A DNA stretch of 13,525 nt from an uncultured Collinsella sp. (GCA_900552425.1 URZR01000034.1:1-13525), one strand, 5' to 3'; shown: positions 6,043 to 13,331, counted from the stretch's first letter. A program made the numbers and translations. Notes: generated by a model from the letters alone, not told the origin.

Positions 6043-7377
6043 CTAGTCCTCCATGCCGAGGTCGATCGTGGTGCCCTCGAAGATCTTGTTGACGGTGCGG
6101 ACGGCGCACATCTTGCCACACATGGTGCAAGTGCCCTCGGTGGCGGCGGGGGACTCCTCGTAGCGCTTCTTACCCGTAACCGGGTCGAGCGCGCACTTCC
6201 ACATGGCGTCCCAGTCGAGCTTGCGGCGTGCCTGGCCCATCTTGTCGTCCATGTCGCGGGCGTGGGGCACCTTTTTGGCGATGTCGGCGGCGTGTGCGGC
6301 GATCTTGGTGGCCATGAGGCCGTCGAGCACATCCTGGGCGTTAGGCAGGCATAGGTGCTCTGCCGGTGTCACGTAGCACAGGAAGTCGGCACCGGAGCTG
6401 GCGGAGATGGCGCCGCCGATGGCAGCGGTGATGTGGTCGTAACCTACGCCGATATCGGTCACCAGCGGCCCGAGCACATAGAACGGGGCGTTGTGGCACA
6501 GGCGCTTCTGTAGCTTCATGTTGGCGGCGATCTCGTCGAGCGCCATGTGACCCGGGCCCTCGACCATGACCTGGACGCCGGCGGCCCAAGCGCGCTTGCA
6601 CAGCTTGCCCAGCTCGATCATCTCAGCGGTCTCGGTGGCGTCGTTGGAATCGTAGAGGCAGCCCGGGCGGCAGGAGTCGCCGAGCGAAATCGTCACGTCG
6701 TACTCGTGGCAAATCTCGAGCAACTCGTCGTAGAACTCATAGAACGGGTTCTCGTTACCGGTGACCTCCATCCAGCCAAACAGCAGTGAGCCGCCGCGGC
6801 TCACGATGTTCATCAGGCGGCCGGTCTCCTTAAAGGTCTTGGTGACCGACTTGTTGATGCCGCAGTGGATGGTCATAAAGTCCACGCCGTCCTCGGCATG
6901 CGCGCGCACGACCTCGAACAGGTCGTCCTTGGTCAGCTTGACCAGTGGCTTTTCCATGTAGCCGATGGCGTCGTACATGGGGACGGTGCCCACCATGAGC
7001 GGCGTCTCGTCGATGAGCTGCTGGCGGAACTGGCGTGTCTTGCCCGAGTTGGAGAGGTCCATGATGGCGTCGGCGCCAAAGTCCTCGGCAATCTTGACCT
7101 TCTTCCATTCCTCGGCGGCATCGGCCTTGTCGCCCGAGATGCCCAAGTTCACATTGACCTTGGTGGACAGGCCCTCACCGACGCCAAAGGCGCGCATGCC
7201 CTTTTTGATGTGCACGATGTTGGCGGGAATGGCGATGCGGCCGTCTGCCACGCGCTCGCGGATGTACTCGGGGTCGCGATGCTCGCGCTCGGCAACCTCC
7301 TTCATCTGCGGCGTGATCTGCCCGGCGCGGGCGAAGTCGATTTGCGTGACGAGCTTGGGCTCGGTCTGTGTGCTCAT
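6043..7377 (-). CDS. thiC: Phosphomethylpyrimidine synthase ThiC
   Basis: 444 residues from MSTQTEPKLVTQIDFARAG. ThiC is the radical-SAM enzyme that rearranges aminoimidazole ribotide into HMP-P. Strong family segments are visible: MTIHCGINK, SLGDSCRPGCLYDSND, MVEGPGHMALDEI, NAPFYVLGPLVTDIGVGYDHITAAIGG and a C-terminal cluster motif C417-T-M-C420-G-K-M-C424. This is the short form lacking the N-terminal extension of proteobacterial ThiC (over 600 residues). The cluster spacing here is CX2CX3C, one residue shorter than the CX2CX4C of long ThiC; I believe this goes with the short form. I start at ATG 7377, with AAGGGAG 9 nt upstream. An in-frame ATG at 7401 belongs to the conserved riboswitch core and is not a likely start. 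Regulated by the TPP riboswitch upstream. Confidence 0.97.
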   Translation of the reverse strand: MSTQTEPKLVTQIDFARAGQITPQMKEVAEREHRDPEYIRERVADGRIAIPANIVHIKKGMRAFGVGEGLSTKVNVNLGISGDKADAAEEWKKVKIAEDFGADAIMDLSNSGKTRQFRQQLIDETPLMVGTVPMYDAIGYMEKPLVKLTKDDLFEVVRAHAEDGVDFMTIHCGINKSVTKTFKETGRLMNIVSRGGSLLFGWMEVTGNENPFYEFYDELLEICHEYDVTISLGDSCRPGCLYDSNDATETAEMIELGKLCKRAWAAGVQVMVEGPGHMALDEIAANMKLQKRLCHNAPFYVLGPLVTDIGVGYDHITAAIGGAISASSGADFLCYVTPAEHLCLPNAQDVLDGLMATKIAAHAADIAKKVPHARDMDDKMGQARRKLDWDAMWKCALDPVTGKKRYEESPAATEGTCTMCGKMCAVRTVNKIFEGTTIDLGMED

Positions 7378-7385
7378 TGGCACGG

Positions 7386-7476
7386 CTCCCTTCGTTGGCA
7401 TTACCCATATCAGGTTTGCGGGTCAGGGCGGGCGCGCCCAGTCTCAGCCTGCCGTCTTGTCCTGCAAGCTCCCCGT
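7386..7476 (-). ncRNA. TPP riboswitch (thi-box) in the thiC leader
   Basis: On the minus strand the conserved elements occur in order: ACGGGGAGC (from 7476), GGCTGAGA, ACCCGCAAACCTGATATGGG, then TAATGCCAACGAAGGGAG ending at 7386. These match the THI-element consensus (GGGG..GC, CUGAGA, ACCUGAU, GGAUAAUGCC, CGUAGGGA). The pyrimidine-sensing CTGAGA arm and the diphosphate-sensing arm are both present. The AAGGGAG at the 3' edge is also the Shine-Dalgarno of thiC at 7377 and I see no separate terminator hairpin, so ligand binding probably blocks translation initiation. Element boundaries are approximate. Confidence 0.96.
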
Positions 7477-7492
7477 TTATGTGGTGGGCTCA

Positions 7493-7498
7493 AGTATA
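7493..7498 (-). promoter_or_regulatory. thiC: Probable -10 box of the riboswitch-thiC transcript
   Basis: TATACT reads on the minus strand at 7498-7493, placing the start of transcription near 7486, just ahead of the aptamer at 7476. The hexamer 17 nt upstream (GCGTCA) is a weak -35 match (three of six). Confidence 0.5.
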
Positions 7499-7548
7499 GC
7501 CTGAATGGGTACGATTGACGCGATGAGCATGCCCATGGGGAGGCGAAC

Positions 7549-8064
7549 ATGGAAGACAAGCATCTATATCGAGAGACGCAATGGGATGTATCGGCCGAGG
7601 AGGGCCGTGCCCATCATGGACTGGTCGCAATTGGTTTTGCGATCCTTGTCGTGATGGTGGTTGCCTGTTGTATCTGGACGTTTGGTGGTCGCGGCGGCGC
7701 TTCCTGGGAGTTTGAGGCCGACGATGCCCTGCCGATCATGACGGTGAAGGTCACTGGCGGTAATACGGTGGTCGCGCCGGGCGACTATTGGTATCCGTGC
7801 GATGGATTTGTCCAGCTGCAGCTGAGTGGTGGGTCCATTCCAGGTGAAGAAATCGAACGCGTGACGTTTGACGCGGCGCTCAAAACGCTCACGGTGAAGC
7901 TCAAAGATCAAGGAGATGTGCCCACGACCATGGATATCGCCCTGACGGAATGGCGTCTGGAACCTCCGTCGGGCGTTACGGTATCCGACGTAGAGCACAT
8001 TAGGATTACCTACCAAGATGGCTCGACGAGCGAGATTGCAAAGGCCGATGGCTTGGCGGAGTAA
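7549..8064 (+). CDS. Predicted single-pass membrane protein of unknown function
   Basis: 171 residues; I do not recognise the family. The first 23 residues are polar (MEDKHLYRETQWDVSAEEGR), then one hydrophobic helix (LVAIGFAILVVMVVACCIWTF, about 25-45), then a roughly 125-residue domain that should lie outside the membrane. That domain looks beta-rich (TVKVTGGNTVVAPGDYWYP, RVTFDAALKTLTVKL, HIRITYQDGS), like a small immunoglobulin- or sandwich-type fold. VVAC at 37-40 resembles a lipobox, but the long acidic N-terminus is unlike a lipoprotein signal, so a membrane anchor is likelier. GGGGAGG lies about 6 nt before ATG 7549. It is divergent from thiC, whose start is 171 nt away with the riboswitch between, and its stop is 23 nt from the end of convergent yaaA. 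No function can be inferred. Confidence 0.82.
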   Translation: MEDKHLYRETQWDVSAEEGRAHHGLVAIGFAILVVMVVACCIWTFGGRGGASWEFEADDALPIMTVKVTGGNTVVAPGDYWYPCDGFVQLQLSGGSIPGEEIERVTFDAALKTLTVKLKDQGDVPTTMDIALTEWRLEPPSGVTVSDVEHIRITYQDGSTSEIAKADGLAE

Positions 8065-8087
8065 TGGGGTGTTTGGAAACGGCGGGC

Positions 8088-8897
8088 CTATTGTGCCTGC
8101 GCGTTCATGAAAACCAGGGTGTTTTTGTCTGAAAGCTCGGGGATGTGCCGATAGCCGATGTTGAATGCGGTAAGTTCACTTTCATCCTCGAGCTTGTTTT
8201 CCGCCATCCACCGCACCATGGAGCCGCGCGCCTTTTTGCTGGCGGTCGACCGTTGGATGGGCTTGCCGTTGCGGATACCCTCGCCAAAGAGGCATGTGAC
8301 GGCCGTGGCGTCGCCCGCGAGGTGGGGCAGAACGGCTTTGGCATACTCTACGCTGGCGAGGTTGACGATTGTGGTGTTTGAACCTGCCGGGGCGATAGCC
8401 CGCGCGAGCTTGTCGCCCCAAAACGCGTAGAGGTCTCGGGTATCGTCGACGGCAAGCTTTGCGCCCATCTCCAGCCGATACGGTTCAACGGCATGAAAGG
8501 GGCGTACGCATCCGTAAAGGCCCGAGAGGATCCATAGATGGTCTTGCAGCCATGCGAGCTGCGCGGAATCCATCACCTCGGGCGACATGCTCTGGTACTG
8601 AATGCCGTGATAGGACATGATGGCAGGGGAGATGCGGCGCGCGATACCGGAATCGGCAAGATCGTCGTTTCCCAAGATGGGCTCGAACTCATGCAAAATG
8701 TCGAGACAAAGGGCCAGCAGCTTGTCGCTGACGTTCCACAGAGCTCGTAGGCCGCTGTCGCCTTCGGTTCGTTCGATGTCCAAGAGCGCATGGTGCAGCT
8801 GGGCGGTCTCGCACGCAAAGGGCGGAATCCCCTGAACTTCAAAAGCATCTTGGGCCGCGCGCATCTGCTTGGCGGGCGAAATGATGATCTGCAGCAT
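8088..8897 (-). CDS. yaaA: Peroxide stress protein YaaA (DUF328/UPF0246)
   Basis: 269 residues, close to the 250-260 usual for the family. Recognisable blocks are the N-terminal ISPAKQM, SYHGIQYQSM, LSGLYGCVRP, VEPYRLEMGAKL, FWGDKLARA, NLASVEYAKAV and KKARGSMVRWMAENK near the C-terminus. E. coli YaaA lowers intracellular free iron during hydrogen peroxide stress and belongs to a DNA-binding fold; it is induced by OxyR there. I see no obvious operator upstream here. ATG 8897 is preceded by AGAGGAGAG at about 4 nt. A long imperfect hairpin (8923-8985) lies between it and the aminopeptidase gene upstream on the same strand, so co-transcription is possible but not certain. Confidence 0.93.
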   Translation of the reverse strand: MLQIIISPAKQMRAAQDAFEVQGIPPFACETAQLHHALLDIERTEGDSGLRALWNVSDKLLALCLDILHEFEPILGNDDLADSGIARRISPAIMSYHGIQYQSMSPEVMDSAQLAWLQDHLWILSGLYGCVRPFHAVEPYRLEMGAKLAVDDTRDLYAFWGDKLARAIAPAGSNTTIVNLASVEYAKAVLPHLAGDATAVTCLFGEGIRNGKPIQRSTASKKARGSMVRWMAENKLEDESELTAFNIGYRHIPELSDKNTLVFMNAQAQ

Positions 8898-8922
8898 GGA
8901 CTCTCCTCTGCCAAAAAGGAAG

Positions 8923-8985
8923 TTGCGGTGGAATACGGTCTGTTTTGGCCGTTTATGGGCCAGTTTAGTCCGTATTTCACCGCAA
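8923..8985. repeat. Long imperfect intergenic hairpin between the aminopeptidase gene and yaaA
   Basis: TTGCGGTG (8923-8930) pairs with CACCGCAA (8978-8985), and pairing continues through GAATACGG (8931-8938) against CCGTATTT (8970-8977) with one G-T wobble. An inner TGGCC/GGCCA stem (8946-8950 with 8958-8962) closes a 7-nt loop. In all, about 63 nt form one extended foldback. On the minus strand it is followed by a TTCCTTTTT stretch, so partial termination is possible. Its size and near-symmetry also fit a dispersed palindromic repeat. Confidence 0.7.
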
Positions 8986-9024
8986 GTTATGAAGGGCTGG
9001 CTGGGCTCGTTTTACGAGGGTTGG

Positions 9025-10422
9025 TTAGGCGCGCTCGATGAAGGCCTTGTAGCCGCGGTAGGCCTCGTAGATATCGGCCTTGTTGGCGACCTCCCACAGG
9101 GCGTGCATGGACAGGACGGCAACGCCGGAGTCGATGACGTTCATGCCGTACTTGGCCATGATGTAGGCGATGGTGCCGCCGCCGCCCGCGTTGACGCGAC
9201 CGAGCTCGCAGGTCTGGAAGTCCACGCCGGCCTCGTCCATGATGTCGCGGACGAGGGCCACATACTCGGCGTCGGCGTCGTTAGAGCCGCCCTTGCCGCG
9301 GCTGCCCGTGTACTTGTTAAAGCACAGGCCGCGACCCATAAAGGCGGCGTTCTTGGTCTCGAACTTGCCGGCGTAGCCCGGGTCAAAGCCGGCGGACACG
9401 TCAGAGGAGAGCATGCGGCTGCGGGCGAGTGCGCGGCGCAGGGCCAGCGGGCTGCTCTCGCCGGCGAGCGTCATGATCTCGGCGACGGTGTTCTCGAAGA
9501 AACGACTCGTCATGCCGGTGGCGCCCACGGAGCCGATCTCCTCCTTGTCGACGATGAGCGTGATGCTCGTGCGCTCGACATTGGCCACATTGATCTGAGC
9601 GAGCATGGAGGGGTAGGCGCAGACGCGGTCGTCGTGGCCATAGCCCAAGATCATGGAGCGGTCGAGACCCATGTCGCGGGCGGGGCCGGCGGGCACGACC
9701 TCGATCTCGGCGGAGAGGAAGTCCTCCTCCTCGACGTCGTACTGTTCCTTGAGGATGTCCAGGAACATCTGTTTGACGGGCTCCTTGGGGGCGTCCTTGT
9801 CGTCCTCGTCAAACTTGACGGGGCGGCCGCCCACGATCACGTCGAGGATCTCGGCGTCGACGGCGTCCTTGGCGGGCTTGGACATCTGCTCGCTCGAGAG
9901 GTGGATCAGCAGGTCGGAGATGGTAAAGACCGGGTCGTCCGCCTTGTCGCCGATGTTGATGTCGACGGTGGTGCCGTCCTTTTTGCAGATGACGCCCACG
10001 AGTGCGAGCGGGGAGGCTACCCAGTGGTAGCTCTTGACGCCGCCGTAGTAGTGCGTGTCGAGGTAGGCCATGTCGCCGGCCTCGAAGGCGGGATTCTGCT
10101 TGAGGTCCAGGCGCGGCGAGTCCACGTGGGCGCCCAGGATGTTAAAGCCCTGCTCGAGCGGGGCGGTACCCAGGTTGACGAGCATGAGGTCTTTGCCGTG
10201 GTTGACGGCGTACACCTTGTCGCCGGCCTTGAGCGCGCGGCCCTCGGCGATCACGGTCTCCAGGTCGACGTATCCCGCCTCCTCGGCCATCTTGATACCG
10301 GTCTTGACGCACAGACGCTCGGTCTTATTCTCGCTCAAAAACTGCTTATAGCCGCGGCAAAGCTCCTCGAGCTCCTCGATTTGCTGTGGCGTGTACTTTT
10401 TCCATGCGCAGGGACGCTCCAT
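9025..10422 (-). CDS. M18-family zinc aminopeptidase
   Basis: 465 residues, matching M18 aspartyl-aminopeptidase-type enzymes, which remove N-terminal residues (often Asp/Glu) from peptides in the cytoplasm and form large tetrahedral dodecamers. The di-metal site can be traced: H99 in ILGAHVDSPR, D265 in YGHDDR, E294/E295 in DKEEIGS (one catalytic, one ligand), D341 in SSDVSAGFDP and H440 in SMHALWE. The tetrahedral-aminopeptidase glycine-rich loop RVNAGGGGTIAY (409-420) precedes it. Residues around 203-240 (FDEDDKDAPKEP...) make an acidic insertion in the dimerisation region. I chose ATG 10422 because AAAGGAG lies 8 nt upstream; the reading frame stays open far beyond it only as antisense to polA. 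Substrate preference is not readable from sequence. Confidence 0.95.
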   Translation of the reverse strand: MERPCAWKKYTPQQIEELEELCRGYKQFLSENKTERLCVKTGIKMAEEAGYVDLETVIAEGRALKAGDKVYAVNHGKDLMLVNLGTAPLEQGFNILGAHVDSPRLDLKQNPAFEAGDMAYLDTHYYGGVKSYHWVASPLALVGVICKKDGTTVDINIGDKADDPVFTISDLLIHLSSEQMSKPAKDAVDAEILDVIVGGRPVKFDEDDKDAPKEPVKQMFLDILKEQYDVEEEDFLSAEIEVVPAGPARDMGLDRSMILGYGHDDRVCAYPSMLAQINVANVERTSITLIVDKEEIGSVGATGMTSRFFENTVAEIMTLAGESSPLALRRALARSRMLSSDVSAGFDPGYAGKFETKNAAFMGRGLCFNKYTGSRGKGGSNDADAEYVALVRDIMDEAGVDFQTCELGRVNAGGGGTIAYIMAKYGMNVIDSGVAVLSMHALWEVANKADIYEAYRGYKAFIERA

Positions 10423-10461
10423 GACGCAGGCTCCTTTCGGATCGATTGTGCTGGTTGATGT

Positions 10462-10496
10462 ACCGTGAGCCATCGTATCACGCGCGGGCTCACGGT
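10462..10496. repeat. 10-bp perfect inverted repeat in the aminopeptidase-polA divergent region
   Basis: ACCGTGAGCC (10462-10471) and GGCTCACGGT (10487-10496) enclose 15 nt. The enclosed stretch reads on the minus strand as CGCGCGTGATACGAT, containing a possible -10 (TACGAT) for the aminopeptidase gene whose start is 40 nt away. The palindrome could be an operator for a dimeric regulator or an RNA hairpin in the leader; a -35 box is not evident. Confidence 0.6.
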
Positions 10497-10538
10497 GGCG
10501 GGGGAGCTTGATGTGCGGTGGCCGCGGGGCGGGGAGCG

Positions 10539-10546
10539 TGTAAACT
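10539..10546 (+). promoter_or_regulatory. polA: Possible extended -10 element for polA
   Basis: TGTAAACT at 10539-10546 gives a TAAACT -10 box (five of six to consensus) about 43 nt before the polA start codon. I see no matching -35 box at normal spacing in this very G-rich stretch. Confidence 0.35.
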
Positions 10547-10588
10547 GGAGTGAGCAAACTGTGCCCAGCCCAAAGCGAGGTATTCAAT

Positions 10589-12442
10589 ATGTCTGACAAG
10601 CGCCGCACCTTTGCCGTTATCGACGGCAACTCGCTCATGCACCGCGCCTTCCACGCCGTGCCGCCGACCATGAACGCGCCGGACGGTCGCCCCACCAACG
10701 CGATCTTTGGCTTTCTGAATATGTTCCTCAAGATGATTGACGCCTTTAATCCCGACGGCGTCGTCGTGGCGTTTGACAAGGGCAAGCCGCGCGTGCGCAT
10801 GGAGATGCTGCCGCAGTATAAAGCGCAGCGCCCGCCCATGGACCCCGATCTGCATGCGCAGTTCCCTATGATTAAGGAGCTGCTCGCCGCGCTCAACGTG
10901 CCGATTTTGCAGTCCGAGGGCTGGGAAGGCGACGATATCCTGGGCACCATGGCGCGCCTGGGCGAGGAAGCCGGCTGCGACATGCTGCTGGTGACCGGCG
11001 ACCGCGACATGTATCAGCTCGTGACCGAGCACGTCAACGTGGTCTCGACCCGCAAGGGCCTGTCCGACGTGGCGATTATGACGCCCGAGAGCGTAGACGA
11101 CCTGTATCACGGCATTACGCCGGCGCTCGTGCCCGATTTTTACGGTCTGAAGGGCGATACGTCGGACAACATTCCCGGCGTACCGGGCATCGGCCCCAAA
11201 AAGGCGAGTGCGCTCATTGCACAGTACGGCAGCCTGGACGAGGTCATTGCGCATGCCGACGAGGTCAAGGGCAAGATGGGCGAGAACCTGCGTGCGCATA
11301 TCGACGACGCACTGCTGAGCCGCAAGGTTGCGACCATTCGCACCGATGCGCCTGTCGAGCTCGACTTTGAGGCGACGTCCTTCCCGGCGTTTTCTGCCGA
11401 TGAGGTTTCCGCGGCGCTGGGCACGCTTGGTATCACCGCCATGCAGAACCGTTTCTTGGCGCTGATCGGCGGCGAAGGCGGGGCTGCTGCTGCCTCCAGT
11501 GTGTTTGAGATACCTGCTATGGTTCGCGCAGCCGCCGGCGATGCCGACGCGCTTGGTGCCGTTGCGGCTGAGGTCTCCCGCGCGATTGATGCCGGCGAGT
11601 GGGTCGCCGCCGTGGTGGACGACGACAAGGAAGAGGGCGCGCTCTTTGGACTGACGCGCACGCTGTGGTTGGCGACGTCCAAGGGCCTGTTCGCGCTCGA
11701 GGAGGGCGACGGCGGTACCACTGCCGTAGTCGATGGCTTCAACTTCGCCCACGGCGTGATTGCTGGCGTGCTTGCGCGCCTGTTTGTGGAGGGCCGCGTG
11801 GCGAGCCCGGATATGAAAGCGCTGCTGCACGAGCTTTCGCCCATTGATTCTTCTGAGCCCGAGCTCATGGATCCGCTGGCCGTCGATTCCACGCGCATCT
11901 TCGATACCGTTGTTGCCGCCTACCTGCTGGATTCCGACCGCTCCGAGTTTGATGAGGCGTATCTGGCTGATACCTATCTGCAGATGGCGCTGCCTGCGGC
12001 GCGCGGCGCGGAGGGTGCCGGCGAGCACGCTCCTGTTCCCGCTGCCCGCACTGCGGCCCTGACGCTGACGCTCGTGGCGCCGCTGCGCGACCGCATGGCC
12101 CGTGAGAACGCTGCCAACGTGTTCGATGGCATCGAGATGCCGCTCGTGCCGGTGCTTGCCAAGATGGAGCGCGCGGGCATGCTCGTGGATCCCGACCGCC
12201 TGCGCAGTCTGTCCGAGGGTCTGGCGACCCAGATCACCGAGGTCGAGCGAAGCATTCGCGACCTTGCCGGCGACGAGACCTTTAACATCGGCAGTCCCAT
12301 GCAGCTCTCGCACGTGCTCTTTGACGTGATGGGCCTTCCGACCAAGGGCCTCAAAAAGACCAAGCGCGGCTATTTTTCGACCAACGCCAAGGTGCTGAGC
12401 CCGCGACCACGAGATCGTGCGTCTGATCTTGGACTGGCGTGA
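10589..12442 (+). CDS. polA: polA 5' fragment: 5'-nuclease, degenerate exonuclease domain, start of polymerase domain
   Basis: This frame runs from MSDKRRTFAVIDGNS to a TGA at 12440-12442; about the last 15 residues, after the frameshift, are out of frame. ATG 10589 has AGCGAGG upstream. The 5'-nuclease domain (1-290) is complete: D12 in VIDGN, D63 in VVAFDKGKPRVR, E113/D115/D116 in GWEGDD, D138/D140 in VTGDRD, D190/D193 in GLKGDTSDN and a helix-hairpin-helix PGVPGIGPKKA. The 3'-5' exonuclease-like region (about 305-500) lacks a clear DxE motif (only AVVDDDKEEG) and looks non-catalytic, as in many Gram-positive PolA proteins. If translated alone, it could still act as a 5'-flap nuclease, which is the part usually most needed for viability. 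Confidence 0.8.
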   Translation: MSDKRRTFAVIDGNSLMHRAFHAVPPTMNAPDGRPTNAIFGFLNMFLKMIDAFNPDGVVVAFDKGKPRVRMEMLPQYKAQRPPMDPDLHAQFPMIKELLAALNVPILQSEGWEGDDILGTMARLGEEAGCDMLLVTGDRDMYQLVTEHVNVVSTRKGLSDVAIMTPESVDDLYHGITPALVPDFYGLKGDTSDNIPGVPGIGPKKASALIAQYGSLDEVIAHADEVKGKMGENLRAHIDDALLSRKVATIRTDAPVELDFEATSFPAFSADEVSAALGTLGITAMQNRFLALIGGEGGAAAASSVFEIPAMVRAAAGDADALGAVAAEVSRAIDAGEWVAAVVDDDKEEGALFGLTRTLWLATSKGLFALEEGDGGTTAVVDGFNFAHGVIAGVLARLFVEGRVASPDMKALLHELSPIDSSEPELMDPLAVDSTRIFDTVVAAYLLDSDRSEFDEAYLADTYLQMALPAARGAEGAGEHAPVPAARTAALTLTLVAPLRDRMARENAANVFDGIEMPLVPVLAKMERAGMLVDPDRLRSLSEGLATQITEVERSIRDLAGDETFNIGSPMQLSHVLFDVMGLPTKGLKKTKRGYFSTNAKVLSPRPRDRASDLGLA

Positions 12443-13331
12443 GAAGTCCAAGATCAAGTCCACCTATCTGGACACGCTGGGCCCGTTGCGTCGTGGTGAC
12501 GGTCGCGTGCACACTACGTACAACCAGACCATCACGGCGACGGGTCGTCTGTCCTCGAGTGACCCGAACCTGCAGAACATCCCGACGCGCTCGGAGCTGG
12601 GTCGTACCGTCAAGACGGCGTTTTCGGCAGGCGAGGGAAGCGTCTTTTTGGCGGTGGACTACTCGCAGATCGAGCTTCGTCTGCTGGCGCATCTCTCAGG
12701 TGACGAGCACTTGGTGCGCGCCTTTAACGAGGGCGAGGACTTCCATGCCGAGACGGCGGCGCGCGTGTTCGGTGTGCCGGTGTCCGAGGTGACGCCCGAC
12801 CTGCGCAGCCGCGCCAAGGCCGTGAACTTTGGCATTGTGTACGGTCAGCAGGCCTACGGCCTGTCGCAGTCGTTGCATATCTCGATGGCCGAGGCGCGCG
12901 ACATGATCGACCGCTACTACGAGGCCTATCCGGGCGTGCGCACGTTCCTCGACAACGTGGTGGCGCGTGCCAAGCAGACGGGCTATGCCGAGACCATGTA
13001 CGGCCGCCGTCGCCATATTCCGGAGCTCAAGGCCAAAAACCCGCAGCTCCGCGGCTTTGGCGAACGCACGGCCATGAACCACCCCATGCAGGGCACCGCG
13101 GCCGACATCATCAAGATCGCCATGGCCCGCGTAAGCCGTCGCCTGGAAGAAGAAGGCTTTGCCGCCCACATGATCCTGCAGGTACACGACGAACTGGACT
13201 TTGAGTGCCCCATCGACGAAGTCGAGCGCCTAACCACCATGGTCCGCGACGTCATGGAGCATGTCGTAGACCTGCGCGTACCGTTAATCGCCGAAGCCAG
13301 CACCGGCATAACCTGGGCCGACGCGAAATAG
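12399..13331 (+). CDS. polA: polA 3' fragment: polymerase palm and fingers
   Basis: In this frame sequence is polA-like from GCC at 12399 (ARDHEIVRLILDWREKSKIKS) to the stop at 13331. It carries TITATGRLSSSDPNLQNIPTR, motif A (VDYSQIELRLLAHLSGD, Asp codon 12657-12659), motif B in the O-helix (RSRAKAVNFGIVYGQQAYG) and motif C (QVHDELDF, Asp and Glu codons 13188-13193). The catalytic aspartates are therefore present. The frame is closed by TGA at 12396-12398 just upstream. The first possible start is GTG at 12417, without a good Shine-Dalgarno, so independent translation is doubtful, and such a product would lack most of the thumb. The ORF ends with ASTGITWADAK, a normal PolA C-terminus. Confidence 0.8.
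   Translation, partial: ARDHEIVRLILDWREKSKIKSTYLDTLGPLRRGDGRVHTTYNQTITATGRLSSSDPNLQNIPTRSELGRTVKTAFSAGEGSVFLAVDYSQIELRLLAHLSGDEHLVRAFNEGEDFHAETAARVFGVPVSEVTPDLRSRAKAVNFGIVYGQQAYGLSQSLHISMAEARDMIDRYYEAYPGVRTFLDNVVARAKQTGYAETMYGRRRHIPELKAKNPQLRGFGERTAMNHPMQGTAADIIKIAMARVSRRLEEEGFAAHMILQVHDELDFECPIDEVERLTTMVRDVMEHVVDLRVPLIAEASTGITWADAK

Larger units (their letters stand above)
10589..13331 (+). pseudogene. polA: DNA polymerase I, split by a frameshift near 12398-12401
   Basis: The two pieces together encode one complete family A polymerase (about 916 residues if repaired), which fills gaps and removes RNA primers in replication and repair. The reading frame is kept through KKTKRGYFSTNAKVL (codon CTG 12395-12397) and is then lost; correct sequence resumes one frame over as ARDHEIVRLILDWREK. 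E. coli PolA (VL-EELALD-Y) and Taq (VL-EALREA-H) both have six residues between the VL and the next block, 18 nt, whereas only 10 nt stand here (12398-12407). An 8-nt deletion therefore explains the break better than a single-base change. No slippery sequence is seen at the junction. It may be a real mutation or an assembly error. All catalytic motifs on either side look intact, suggesting a recent or artefactual event. Confidence 0.85.

Noticed and set aside
7378..7401. Longer ThiC N-terminus (MPTKGAVP) from ATG 7401
   Set aside because: That ATG is part of the invariant riboswitch core and has no Shine-Dalgarno of its own.
7549..7671. Lipoprotein signal (VVAC) in the 7549 protein
   Set aside because: The segment before the hydrophobic stretch is 23 residues long and acidic, unlike a lipoprotein n-region; a transmembrane anchor is more likely.
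8869..10458. 529-codon open frame on the plus strand opposite the M18 aminopeptidase gene
   Set aside because: Composition is a Val/Gly/Leu/His shadow of the real gene, whose metal ligands and motifs are all clear on the minus strand.
12370..12378. The T-run in the polA segment as the source of the frameshift
   Set aside because: KKT-x-x-G-x-x-STN spacing on both sides of the T-run matches E. coli PolA, so the frame is still correct there; it is lost only after the KVL codons.
12360..12442. Programmed ribosomal frameshift in polA
   Set aside because: No slippery heptamer or downstream pseudoknot is evident at the junction, PolA is not known to use frameshifting, and residues appear to be missing rather than merely shifted.
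10490..12463. 657-codon open frame on the minus strand opposite polA
   Set aside because: It mirrors polA codons; GC-rich codon bias keeps the antisense frame free of stops. The product is Arg/His/Ala/Gly-rich with no recognisable domain and no ribosome-binding site.
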